DNA of 48,478 nt from Lachnospiraceae bacterium UBA7054 (GCA_002492725.1 DLAF01000027.1:1-48478), one strand, 5' to 3'; positions 17,416 through 26,472 are shown, numbered from the stretch's first letter. Translations and numbers: made by a program. Notes: generated from the letters alone by a model not told the origin.

Positions 17416-18591
17416 ATGAATATCTTATTTGTCGCAAACGAATATCCAAAGAGGGGAAACCCAACGACGGGATTCCCGAATTACTTATACCGGGTTTCCT
17501 TGGCGTTGATTAAATTGGGTCACCAGCCTATGATTCTTACGGCTGGAAATGTTGACAGCCACAGAACGGAACAGGGTATTAAGATTCAGACAGTTATGGT
17601 GCCGCTATTTTTCGGTGAAAAATGGCAGACAGGTAAATATATTTATAATGCGATACAGATGGGCCGGATTTTAAACAGAAAGATTCGTCAAATAACGAAA
17701 GAAACACATATTGATGTGATCCAGTTTACATCCCTATCTGGTCTTGCAATGTTTTATTATGGAAAAACACCGGCAGTGTTGCGACTTTCTTCCTATGCTA
17801 AGACCTATTTTTCATCTTTTCAGACATTCCCAAAGTCGCAGGTAAAAACAATGTCCCTGTTTGAAAGAATGTCTGCTAAGAGATGCAGTGTTGTTTTTGC
17901 ACCATGCAAGATTACGGCGGATGCTTTCGGGAAGGACTGCCACAGAAAGGTCCCAGTGATTGAGACACCGTTTGTAAATGATGTGCGAGAGTATGATGCG
18001 CAATTTTTTGACAGTCATCTGAAAGGGAAAAAATATGTGTTGTTTTTTGGAACTTTATATGCAGAAAAAGGAGTATTTGTCATTGCAGAAATTTTAGAAC
18101 GGTTTTTGAAGGAAAACCCGGATTACTATTTTGTATTTATTGGGCAGGAGTATAAAGTGAACGGGATAGGAGCTGCCCGGATTATACGTGAAAAAGCAGG
18201 GGCATGTGCCAATAGGGTGATTATATCGAAAGCTCTGCCGCATAATCAGCTATATCCGATTATCAGAGAAGCCGAATTTGTTGTATTGCCATCTTTAATG
18301 GACAATTTGCCAAATACCTGTATAGAAGCGATGTATTTTGGAAGGGTGGTGATTGGAACAGATGGCGCCAGTTTTGAACAGCTGATTACACACGGGAAAA
18401 GTGGACTGCTGTGTCGAATTGGTGATTCGGATGATCTGTTGGAAAAGGTGAATACAGCGGCTGCCATGACAAGCGAAGAAAAACAGCAAATGGGGAAACT
18501 GGCACAGAAACGAATTGACCGGCTGAAACCGGAAAAAGCGGTACGTCAATTGCTGCATTTATATGAATATGTGATTTCAACCAATAAATGA
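17416..18591 (+). CDS. GT4 glycosyltransferase
   Basis: The 391-residue GT-B enzyme has an N-terminal loop PTTGFPNYLYRVSLAL, a donor domain with YVLFFGTLYAEKGVF, and PSLMDNLPNTCIEAMYFG with conserved acids. It is a close paralogue of 13464-14648, with the same order of motifs and similar length. The start follows AGAAAGG by 5-6 bases. There is no Rossmann module and no membrane segment. The acceptor is unknown. Confidence 0.9.
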   Translation: MNILFVANEYPKRGNPTTGFPNYLYRVSLALIKLGHQPMILTAGNVDSHRTEQGIKIQTVMVPLFFGEKWQTGKYIYNAIQMGRILNRKIRQITKETHIDVIQFTSLSGLAMFYYGKTPAVLRLSSYAKTYFSSFQTFPKSQVKTMSLFERMSAKRCSVVFAPCKITADAFGKDCHRKVPVIETPFVNDVREYDAQFFDSHLKGKKYVLFFGTLYAEKGVFVIAEILERFLKENPDYYFVFIGQEYKVNGIGAARIIREKAGACANRVIISKALPHNQLYPIIREAEFVVLPSLMDNLPNTCIEAMYFGRVVIGTDGASFEQLITHGKSGLLCRIGDSDDLLEKVNTAAAMTSEEKQQMGKLAQKRIDRLKPEKAVRQLLHLYEYVISTNK

Positions 18592-18605
18592 GGGAGGAAA
18601 TACTT

Positions 18606-19766
18606 ATGACGAATGAGTTCTATATTTTTGGCGCCGGTACAAACGGCAATCGGGTATTTGATCTGTTGAGTGAAGCGAATATTAAAGTTACGGCATTTAT
18701 TGATAACGATAAGAACAAACAAAAAGAAGGTGGTAAGGCAGCATGTATCAGTGTGGAAGAGGCTGTACAAAGAGGCGCAAGAGACAGCATTATTCTGATA
18801 TCGCCATATGATGACTGGCAAATTAGAGAGCAGCTTGAGAAAGAGCAGTTTAAAAAGCTGATTAGTATGAAGAAATGGCTGAAATGGTTGGATAAGAAAG
18901 CATATTTTGAACCCGATGTTCTGGAGAAAACGGACTATATCTATGCTATGCCATTTAACCACTACGAGTCGCCTTATCCGAATATCAGAGAGATTCACCA
19001 GAGAGAAGAGAAACTGTTTGATAAAGAACAAGAGGTACTGGATATTGATTTTAATGTGGATGGGCAGCTGGAACTGCTAAATCAGATGAAAGATATTGAA
19101 TTACCCGAGTGGACTGATGAACAATCAGCAGATTTATCAAGCAGATATTATTACAACAATATATGGTTTGGCAAAGGCAGTGCGGATGCGTTGTACTATA
19201 TGATCCGAATCTTAAATCCACAGAATATAATAGAAGCAGGCTCGGGGTTTTCAACAGCGGTGATGCTAGATACCAATGAAAAATTTATGGAAAATCGGGT
19301 CAGGATAACATCTATTGAGCCTAATCCGCAGAGATTGAAATCATTGCTAAGATCGAAAGATAATATAGAAATTCATGAAAAAAACCTGCAGGAGATACCG
19401 GTAAGCTTTTTTGAAAAGTTAGAGGAGAATGATATTTTGTTTATTGATTCTTCTCATGTTGCGAGAATGAATTCGGATGTAAATTATATTTTGTTTGAAA
19501 TTTTACCGCGTCTGCGGAAAGGAGTTTATATCCATTTTCATGATATTTTTTATCCATTTATATATCTCCCAAAATGGATTTATGAGGGACGTGCGTACAA
19601 TGAAGCCTATTTATTAAGAGCTTTTTTGATGAATAATAAGCAGTATTCTGTTCAATTATTTGGAGAAATGTTTGGAAGTATGCCTTGGCATACTTATGCG
19701 AACAAAATACCGAAGCATTTATTAGGGTGTGGCGCTGGAAGTATATGGATTAAGAAAGAAAGATAA
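18606..19766 (+). CDS. Rossmann module fused to a class I SAM methyltransferase
   Basis: The 386-residue product starts with the Rossmann-like module (about 4-90, FYIFGAGTNGNRVFDLL, acidic strand end FIDND). From about residue 180 it has a SAM-dependent methyltransferase of the Methyltransf_24 type: NIIEAGSGFSTAVML as motif I, ITSIEPNPQRL with the ribose-binding Glu, and DILFIDSSHV. It likely methylates a sugar or an attached group. ATG 18606 follows GGGAGGA by 7-8 bases; an ATG at 18588 overlaps the previous gene without such a site. The last codons run into AT-rich sequence before the composition switch in the next gene. Confidence 0.87.
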   Translation: MTNEFYIFGAGTNGNRVFDLLSEANIKVTAFIDNDKNKQKEGGKAACISVEEAVQRGARDSIILISPYDDWQIREQLEKEQFKKLISMKKWLKWLDKKAYFEPDVLEKTDYIYAMPFNHYESPYPNIREIHQREEKLFDKEQEVLDIDFNVDGQLELLNQMKDIELPEWTDEQSADLSSRYYYNNIWFGKGSADALYYMIRILNPQNIIEAGSGFSTAVMLDTNEKFMENRVRITSIEPNPQRLKSLLRSKDNIEIHEKNLQEIPVSFFEKLEENDILFIDSSHVARMNSDVNYILFEILPRLRKGVYIHFHDIFYPFIYLPKWIYEGRAYNEAYLLRAFLMNNKQYSVQLFGEMFGSMPWHTYANKIPKHLLGCGAGSIWIKKER

Positions 19767-19779
19767 AGGAGAGAAAAAC

Positions 19780-20256
19780 ATGAAAAAAGCATTATCGACC
19801 TTACTGGGAATGGCAGCTGGGGCAGCAGCAGGAGGAATCGCAGCCGGAACGACATCTGCAAAGAAAATTAAGGAGATGGCAGCGGGCGGAGCAAAGGTCC
19901 ACGAGCTCTACATGGCCTTTGACCAGTGGCTGCAGATCCGCCAGGAGGGCAAAACGTTAGTGGAGTACTTTACGAAAAACGGCTATAAGACCGTGGCGGT
20001 TTACGGCATGAAGGAGCTGGGGGAGCGCTTGATTGATGAGCTGAAGGGTTCGGGCGTGACCGTCAGCTACGCCATCGATAAGAACGCGGATTCCATCTAT
20101 GCGGAGGTGGATGTGCTGACGCCGGATGAGGAGCTGGCGGAGGTGGATGTGGTCGTGGTGACGGCCATCACCTATTTCGATGAGATCGAGGAGATGTTAT
20201 GTGAAAAGGTGGATTGCCCCATCGTCTCTCTGGAAGATATTCTGTATGAGATCTGA
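19780..20256 (+). CDS. Stand-alone Rossmann-module protein with Gly/Ala-rich N-terminus
   Basis: The 158-residue product has a Gly/Ala-rich hydrophobic N-terminus (LLGMAAGAAAGGIAAG, residues about 7-22) that could insert in or lie on the membrane. A helical stretch follows (about 35-68), then the island's Rossmann-like module (71-158, TVAVYGMKELGERL). No catalytic domain is attached. Residues about 45-100 match the linker and module of the WbsX-like protein at 14674. Base composition switches within this gene: the first ~90 bases look like the AT-rich left half, the rest like the GC-rich right half. ATG 19780 has AAGGAGA 8 bases upstream. A scaffold or membrane tether for the fused enzymes is a reasonable guess but only inference. 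Confidence 0.75.
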   Translation: MKKALSTLLGMAAGAAAGGIAAGTTSAKKIKEMAAGGAKVHELYMAFDQWLQIRQEGKTLVEYFTKNGYKTVAVYGMKELGERLIDELKGSGVTVSYAIDKNADSIYAEVDVLTPDEELAEVDVVVVTAITYFDEIEEMLCEKVDCPIVSLEDILYEI

Positions 20257-20289
20257 TGTATTTGTGGAAAGGCGGGAAGGTACACCGGT

Positions 20290-21636
20290 ATGGTCAAGGT
20301 TTCATCCATCACCTATGTAAAGAACGGGGAAAAGTATATTGAACAGTGCATCCGCAGCGTTATGAACCAGACTCTTAAGGAGCTGGAGATCATCGTGGTG
20401 GACGGAGAGAGCACGGATGCCACGCCGGCGATCCTTGAGGCGCTGGCACAGGAGGATGCGCGAATCCGGCTCTATACATGTGCAGGCAGCGTGGGGGCGC
20501 AGTTCAACTGCGGGCTCAGGGTGGCAGTGGGAGAGTACATAGGGATCTGCGAGGGGGACGACTACATCCCGGAGAACAAATATGAGGTCCTCTATGACAT
20601 CGCAAAAGAAAACAGGTGCGACATCGTAAAGGCGGCCTACCGCCAGGTGATCCATGTAAAGGGTAAGGAGTACGGCTTTGCGATCAATTACCGGCCGGAG
20701 GAGGTGCTGGAGCGCGTGGTGGAGACGGGAGAGCGAGGGGACCGCTTTGTGCGTCTGGGGGTGGACGGTTTCTGGAGCGGCCTCTATGAGAGGCGGTTCC
20801 TGCTCGACAATTCTGTCTTTATGAACGAGACCAAAGGAGCGGCCTATCAGGACATCACCTTTTCTTTCCTCTCTCAGCTGTATGCGGGGCGGTGTTACTT
20901 CCTCAGGGAGCCCCTGCACAACTACCGGCTGGACAACGAGGAGGCATCCATGTACGCGGCAGGCTGCATTGAGACCCACTATAAGGAGTACGGGCTGTTA
21001 GAGGGGATCTTAAAGGAGAGGCGGCTTTGGGAGAAGTATAAGGATATCTTTCTGGCATGGGAGCTTGTGAGCTATACCCACTTCTGCCGTATGCTCGCCA
21101 GAGAGAGCAGATATGAGAAGATCCATGAAGTATACGGGCATCTGTGCCGCCAGATTAAGGACAATGCCATTCGTATGGAGGAGGACTGCCTGGAGATGAA
21201 GGAAGTCTATGAAGCCCTCATCGAAGGGGAACCGACTTTTCGGGAAGCGGTCCTTAAGGAAGAAGACAGAGATACGCGGATGATCGAATATTTCAGGGGG
21301 CGGTTCCGGAGCGAAGGGAAGGTGGCCATCTTTGGAGCAGGGCACATCGGGGAGATCCTGTGCACCTATGCCAGACTGCAGGGGAAAGAGATCCTGATGA
21401 TCGATAATGGGAAAGCGGCCCAAGAGGCAGGATGCTGCGGGGAAAAGGTGTACCCGGCGGATGTGGTGAGACAAAACCGCGGCCTGACCTATCTGGTAGC
21501 CAACTATAAATACGGAGAAGAGATCAGGAAGCAGCTGACGGGCATGGGGATTGATGAGGCGCATATCATCCTGTGCCAGAATGAGAACTGTTTCCTGCGC
21601 CGGATCTTTGCGGGGATAAAGAATGAAGGATTATAA
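20290..21636 (+). CDS. GT2 glycosyltransferase with C-terminal Rossmann module
   Basis: The 448-residue product has a GT-A domain with VSSITYVKNGEKYIEQCI, IIVVDGESTDATPAIL and GICEGDDYI (acidic metal motif), then a helical middle. Residues 344-448 are the Rossmann-like module (KVAIFGAGHIGEIL, acidic end MIDNG). It is GC-rich. GGCGGGAAGG lies upstream of ATG 20290. It overlaps the next gene by 14 bases, so translation is likely coupled. It is paralogous to 22805-24082 along the whole length. Confidence 0.9.
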   Translation: MVKVSSITYVKNGEKYIEQCIRSVMNQTLKELEIIVVDGESTDATPAILEALAQEDARIRLYTCAGSVGAQFNCGLRVAVGEYIGICEGDDYIPENKYEVLYDIAKENRCDIVKAAYRQVIHVKGKEYGFAINYRPEEVLERVVETGERGDRFVRLGVDGFWSGLYERRFLLDNSVFMNETKGAAYQDITFSFLSQLYAGRCYFLREPLHNYRLDNEEASMYAAGCIETHYKEYGLLEGILKERRLWEKYKDIFLAWELVSYTHFCRMLARESRYEKIHEVYGHLCRQIKDNAIRMEEDCLEMKEVYEALIEGEPTFREAVLKEEDRDTRMIEYFRGRFRSEGKVAIFGAGHIGEILCTYARLQGKEILMIDNGKAAQEAGCCGEKVYPADVVRQNRGLTYLVANYKYGEEIRKQLTGMGIDEAHIILCQNENCFLRRIFAGIKNEGL

Positions 21637-22783
21637 GATCAGCCTGATCATACCTGCCTATAACTGCGGCAGCTATATCGCCCGGGCGCTGGATTCTGCC
21701 CTGGCCCAGACCTATCCGGAGCTGGAGATCGTCTTAGTGAATGATGGTTCCACCGATGACACGGGACAGATCTGCGCCGCCTATGCGCAGAGATACAGCC
21801 AGATCCGTTATCTCACTCAGGAGAACCGGGGTGTGTCGGCTGCCCGCAAATACGGGGTGGCGCAGGCATCAGGGACATACCTGGCGTTTCTGGACGCGGA
21901 TGACTGGATAGAGGAAGACTTTCTGGAAAAACTGGCGGCAGGGCTGGGGGACGGTGACGTCATTGCCGCAGGCTGCGAGAAGGTGTTTGAGACAGGGGAA
22001 AGGGTGTGCGAATACAACGGCTGCCCGGCCGGAACCTATGCCGGAGAAGCGGCTTTAAAGGAGCTGTACGGGCAGATGCTGTGTAAGGAGGAGCCCTTTG
22101 TGTTCGGCGTCCTGCCATACCTTTGCACGAAGCTCTTTAAAAAGAAGCTGGTGGGCGGCTATATCGAGGAGATTGATACCCGGATCAACGACGGGGAGGA
22201 CGTGGGGATCGTGGTTCCGACGCTGCTGCAGGCACGAAAGATCATCCTGTCCGATTACTGCGGCTACCATTACCGGATGCATGAGGCCCAGGCCTGCGCC
22301 CAGAAAAAGGCGGATGCCTACCTGAACGCCTCCTGTCTGTATACCTGGCTTTATGAAAAGACCGGAGCCAGTGGGTACGGAGCAGCCTTAAAACCCCAGA
22401 TAGACCAGTACATGCGGTTCATGGTGTGGAAATATGACAACGCGGCCATGAGCGGGCTGAACCGGTTCTATTTTCCCTTTTGGCAAGTGAAGGCGGGATC
22501 GGCCGTCCTCCTGTACGGGGGAGGCAACGTGGGGAAGATCTACTACTGGCAGCTAAAAGGGACGGGCTACTGCAGGATCCTGGCATGGGCAGACCGGAAG
22601 CATGCCGATGCTTACGATGAAGCGCTGCAGGTGCAGAAGATACCGCCGGAAAGAGTGCCTGCCTATCAGGCGGACTACATCGTCATCGCCTTAAACGACT
22701 TGCCGGTCATCGAGAAGGTCATCGCCTATCTCACGGAGCTTGGCGTGGACGGGGAGAGGATCGTATATGCAGACCCCATATGA
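21623..22783 (+). CDS. GT2 glycosyltransferase with C-terminal Rossmann module
   Basis: The 386-residue product has a textbook GT2 N-terminus: ISLIIPAYNCGSYIARAL, IVLVNDGSTDDTGQIC, ENRGVSAARKYG and FLDADDWIE. Residues 294-386 are the Rossmann-like module (AVLLYGGGNVGKIYYWQL). It transfers a sugar from a nucleotide donor in the cytoplasm. The start lies inside the end of the previous gene, 14 bases before its stop, and the next gene starts 21 bases after its stop. Confidence 0.9.
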   Translation: MKDYKISLIIPAYNCGSYIARALDSALAQTYPELEIVLVNDGSTDDTGQICAAYAQRYSQIRYLTQENRGVSAARKYGVAQASGTYLAFLDADDWIEEDFLEKLAAGLGDGDVIAAGCEKVFETGERVCEYNGCPAGTYAGEAALKELYGQMLCKEEPFVFGVLPYLCTKLFKKKLVGGYIEEIDTRINDGEDVGIVVPTLLQARKIILSDYCGYHYRMHEAQACAQKKADAYLNASCLYTWLYEKTGASGYGAALKPQIDQYMRFMVWKYDNAAMSGLNRFYFPFWQVKAGSAVLLYGGGNVGKIYYWQLKGTGYCRILAWADRKHADAYDEALQVQKIPPERVPAYQADYIVIALNDLPVIEKVIAYLTELGVDGERIVYADPI

Positions 22784-22804
22784 AAAAGACAGGGAGGAAA
22801 GGGT

Positions 22805-24082
22805 ATGAGCAAAGTCTCCGTGATCATGCCGTCACTGAATGTAGCTAAATATATCGAGAAGTCAGTCAGGAGCGTGATGGGGCAGACTTTGCAGGATCTG
22901 GAGATTCTCTGTATTGATGCGGGATCCGTGGATGGCACCTATGAGATCCTGGAAGAGCTCTCGCGGGAGGATGACCGTGTCAGAGTGATCCGCAGCGACA
23001 GGAAGAGCTATGGCTACCAGGTGAACCTGGGGATTGAGAGGGCCGGAGGGGCCTATATCGGCATCGTCGAGACCGATGATCACATAGACAGCGGCATGTA
23101 TGAGACCCTTTACGGAGAGGCGGCCGCTGTCGGCTTTCCCGATATCGTGAAGGGTGGTTACAGGGCCTACTGGGTGGCCCATGACGGGGAGACGGTCTTT
23201 AAGGAGAGAAGGCTGTCGGCAGACCCGGCTTTCTACGGAAACACAGTAAGGCCCGGGGATATCCCGTCTCTGGCATCGGAGGACTGGTATCTGTGGAGCG
23301 GAATCTACAAAAGATCCTTTATCTGCGGGAATGGCATCCGGCTCTCGGAGAGCCCTGGGGCAGCTTTTCAAGACATCGGTTTTTTACATCGGACCAATGC
23401 GGCGGCGGAGTCGGCGGTCTATACGGCGGACTGCCTATATAACTACTGCATTGACAGGGAAGGATCCTCATCGAACTCCGGAAAGGAGCTGGGGTATTCC
23501 TACTATGAATTCCATGGATTGATGCAGGAGAGCTGGGAGGGAAAGGCGGAGCAGGCCCTATATGTACGGATGGCGAAATCTTTTGTGTGCTGCTGCCGGA
23601 CCTTTTCGGAGGAAAGGATCGCGGATCCGGCATACAGGGAGCGGTACGGATGGTTCACGGATCAGTTAAAAGGGGCCATGGCAGAAGGAAAACTTGGGGA
23701 GGAAAGCCTGTCGCCGGGGATCCGTAAAAGGCTGCAGGTTTTGCTAAACGGCCCGGATGAGGTATACAGGCAGTATCGGTATGACAACAGGCATCTCCTC
23801 GGGGAAACGGACGGCCTGCAGTATGTCATCTTCGGCTGCGGGGACAGAGGGCTTGCCGCCTTTAAAAAGCTGTGTGAGAGACAGGGCAGCATCCTTGCCT
23901 TCATGGATAACGATGCTAGACTGTGGGGGAGCCGCCTGGAAGGGGTCCCCGTTTTGCAGCCGCAGGTATGCGAAGGGGAGAACGTGAGATATATCATAGC
24001 CAATGAAGCCCATTTTGACAAGATTAAAGAGCAGCTTCTGGAGTTAGGCGTAAAGGTGGAGAACATAGGGATCTGCTGGTAG
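22805..24082 (+). CDS. GT2 glycosyltransferase with C-terminal Rossmann module
   Basis: The 425-residue product has GT2 motifs VSVIMPSLNVAKYIEKSV, ILCIDAGSVDGTYEIL and IGIVETDDHID (TDD in place of the more usual DDD or EDD). Residues 340-425 are the Rossmann-like module (YVIFGCGDRGLAAFKKL, acidic end FMDND). Domain order and length match 20290-21636, so the two are likely tandem duplicates split by 21623-22783. GGGAGGAAAGG lies just upstream of the ATG. Confidence 0.9.
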   Translation: MSKVSVIMPSLNVAKYIEKSVRSVMGQTLQDLEILCIDAGSVDGTYEILEELSREDDRVRVIRSDRKSYGYQVNLGIERAGGAYIGIVETDDHIDSGMYETLYGEAAAVGFPDIVKGGYRAYWVAHDGETVFKERRLSADPAFYGNTVRPGDIPSLASEDWYLWSGIYKRSFICGNGIRLSESPGAAFQDIGFLHRTNAAAESAVYTADCLYNYCIDREGSSSNSGKELGYSYYEFHGLMQESWEGKAEQALYVRMAKSFVCCCRTFSEERIADPAYRERYGWFTDQLKGAMAEGKLGEESLSPGIRKRLQVLLNGPDEVYRQYRYDNRHLLGETDGLQYVIFGCGDRGLAAFKKLCERQGSILAFMDNDARLWGSRLEGVPVLQPQVCEGENVRYIIANEAHFDKIKEQLLELGVKVENIGICW

Positions 24083-24118
24083 AGATTATACAAGAATAAA
24101 CAGAGAAGAGGAGAGGAT

Positions 24119-25210
24119 ATGGATTACAGAGAATTATTGGAAGGGCTTACAGGCTTTGTGGAGAAACTGCAGGATGAAGAGTCGCGGGAGATATTTAATG
24201 CAAGACTCGACTTCTGCATTCATAGGGATGTAGATGGACTGGAAAGGAGATTGATTGAAGGAGCGTCGAGACGCGGGAGGACTGGAGTACAATATGCTCT
24301 TGAAAAGTATTTTCAGGATAATCCGGGTAGAAGGGGGACTCCGTTTGTCCTGTTTGGCGCGGGCAAGGCAGGAAGGCGCAGCCTGCGAGCTTTGAGGTTT
24401 TTGGGGTTGGAGGCGGCGGGATATGTGGATAATGGTCATACAGCGCTGAAGACAGTGGAGGGATTAGAGGTCGCGGCTCCGGAACGTCTGTTGGATGAAT
24501 GGAAGGAGTATACGGTTCTGATCACGGTCATGGAGCCTAAGATGCAGGATGAGATCCATGCCCAGCTAAGAGATATGGGGATTCGGGAAGAACAGATATT
24601 AAAAAGACGGGAAGGCTGTATATGGGTGGATTACGGGAAACAATATTTCGACCTGGAAGCCATGCAGCCGGATCCGGACGGGGAAATCTTTGTGGATGCC
24701 GGATGTTTTGATGGATGGACATCGGCGAATGCGGCTGCATGGACCGGCGGAAAGCTTCTAAAGGTATATGCGTTTGAACCGGATCGAAACAGTATAGCTG
24801 TCTGCCAGAAGAGACTGGAACAGACCGGATGTGAATTTGAATTATATAATGCGGCGACGTGGAGTGAAAAAACGACCTTGGCTTTTAATATCAATGATGA
24901 TTTTGGATATGCGTCTAACGTGGATGACGCTGGTAAGGATTTTGTCAGCGCGGACAGCATCGATCGTGTCCTGAACGGTCGGCCGGCCACTTATATCAAG
25001 CTGGATGTGGAAGGCAGCGAATTGGAGACCTTGCGTGGAGCGGTCAATACGATAAAGAGGTACCGACCGAAGCTGGCGATATCCCTCTACCACAAGGCGG
25101 AGGATGTCATCGACCTTCCGCTGTTCATCGAATCTCTGGGAATGGATTATAAGTATTATATCAGGCATTACCAGACCCGCTGGTGTGAGACTACATTATA
25201 TGCGCTCTGA
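24119..25210 (+). CDS. Rossmann module fused to an intact FkbM methyltransferase
   Basis: The 363-residue product has a helical N-terminus (1-70), the Rossmann-like module (about 75-170, FVLFGAGKAGRRSLRAL, acidic end YVDNG) and an FkbM methyltransferase domain. The SAM motif is IFVDAGCFDGWTSAN, followed by VYAFEPDRNS and the full family motif YIKLDVEGSELETLRGA. It would methylate a hydroxyl, usually on a sugar. It has the same domain order as 6703-7794, but with the conserved motif intact. GAGGAG lies 6 bases before ATG 24119. Confidence 0.9.
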   Translation: MDYRELLEGLTGFVEKLQDEESREIFNARLDFCIHRDVDGLERRLIEGASRRGRTGVQYALEKYFQDNPGRRGTPFVLFGAGKAGRRSLRALRFLGLEAAGYVDNGHTALKTVEGLEVAAPERLLDEWKEYTVLITVMEPKMQDEIHAQLRDMGIREEQILKRREGCIWVDYGKQYFDLEAMQPDPDGEIFVDAGCFDGWTSANAAAWTGGKLLKVYAFEPDRNSIAVCQKRLEQTGCEFELYNAATWSEKTTLAFNINDDFGYASNVDDAGKDFVSADSIDRVLNGRPATYIKLDVEGSELETLRGAVNTIKRYRPKLAISLYHKAEDVIDLPLFIESLGMDYKYYIRHYQTRWCETTLYAL

Positions 25211-25263
25211 CTGGGGTGCGGTCCTTGATCGGCAGGAGCGCGGAGACAGTTATGGAGGATAGG

Positions 25264-26355
25264 ATGAAGCTGGCCATCTACGGCGCCCAAGGCTATGCGC
25301 TGGGTGCATACGAAGCAATCAGAACTTTATATCCCAGGCGGGAGATCAGCTGTTTTCTCGTGACGCGCATGGCGGGCAACGCCCCTGTTCTCGGGGGCAT
25401 TCCCGTGAAAACGCTTGCTGCCTATGCAGGGGAGCTTTCCGGGGAAGAGAAGCGGCAGGTGGAAATTCTGATAGCAACCCCGGATCAGGTGCAGCCGGAG
25501 ATTGAGGAGATCCTGGAAAATTTTGGTTTTCATCATCACAGGAGGCTTACCTTCGCGCGATGGGAGGAACTGATGAAGTTGTATCACGCAAGGCTGGCAA
25601 AATTCCTGCCGCTTTCAGCGCTCCCGGTGGGCTGCCATATGCCTTTTGTCAGGATATACATGGCAAAATCTCATGCGGACAAGCCACTACGGGCAGATGT
25701 GTCTCTGCCGGAGTACGTTTTTCCCCTTCAGGTGGGGACCGACTGCTGTGAGCTGCGAGTGGCAAATCTTTCGGATAATACGGGGCAGCATATTTCCGGA
25801 AAAAACGGCAATTATTGTGAGCTGACGGCGCTTTACTGGATGTGGAAGAATAAATTGGAAGCAGGAGTGCAGGCTGATGGCGATGAGGGGCAGTACTTTG
25901 GGTTGTGTCAGTACAGAAGGGGTTTTGATTTCAGCGGGGATGATCTTTTGCGGCTTATGGATAATGACGTGGATGCGGTGCTGCCTTATCCTCTGCCATA
26001 TGAACCGGACATTCATGCGCATCATGAAAGATACATAAGGGAAGCGGACTGGAACGCACTGCTGCAGGCGCTTGAGGAGCTGCAACCGGAATATGCGCAG
26101 ATGTTTCCTGAAATTCTCGGACAGCAGTATTTGTACAATTATAATGTGATACTTGCAAAAAAGAGTGTACTGCGCGATTACTGTGAATGGCTGTTCCCGA
26201 TACTGGAAAGGACGGAGGAGTTAAGCGTCCCGAAAGGAAGCGAACGGAGCGACAGATATATAGGCTATATGGGTGAGACGCTGGAAACACTGTATTTTAT
26301 GAAAAATGCGAACCGGCTTACGATTGTACATGTCGGGTGCAGGCTGTTGGTGTAA
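25264..26355 (+). CDS. Rossmann module fused to a DUF4422 (glycosyltransferase-like) domain
   Basis: The product is 363 residues from ATG 25264. Residues 2 to about 100 form a Rossmann-like module with a variant loop (LAIYGAQGYALGAYEAI). From about 120 it matches DUF4422: SDNTGQHISGKNGNYCELTA, LYWMWKN and YFGLCQYRRGF. DUF4422 proteins occur in capsule and LPS clusters and are thought to be glycosyltransferases. GGAGG lies 5 bases before 25264; ATG 25252 (site GGAGA) and GTG 25216 are alternatives. It is the last gene of the island, and no terminator is evident after it. Confidence 0.85.
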   Translation: MKLAIYGAQGYALGAYEAIRTLYPRREISCFLVTRMAGNAPVLGGIPVKTLAAYAGELSGEEKRQVEILIATPDQVQPEIEEILENFGFHHHRRLTFARWEELMKLYHARLAKFLPLSALPVGCHMPFVRIYMAKSHADKPLRADVSLPEYVFPLQVGTDCCELRVANLSDNTGQHISGKNGNYCELTALYWMWKNKLEAGVQADGDEGQYFGLCQYRRGFDFSGDDLLRLMDNDVDAVLPYPLPYEPDIHAHHERYIREADWNALLQALEELQPEYAQMFPEILGQQYLYNYNVILAKKSVLRDYCEWLFPILERTEELSVPKGSERSDRYIGYMGETLETLYFMKNANRLTIVHVGCRLLV

Positions 26356-26472
26356 TTTTTTTTGACAATTAGCACCTTGACAATTTCATACTTGATATGA
26401 GGTCTGATGAGAAACAGGAGAATGGATGACTTAATTAACGATAAAACGTTCTTTGTGTTTTTATAAATTGTC

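Noticed and set aside
20302..20979. Long minus-strand open frame opposite a GT2 gene (225 residues)
   Set aside because: It lies wholly within a well-supported GT2 gene, in GC-rich DNA where antisense frames stay open by chance; no domain is recognisable.
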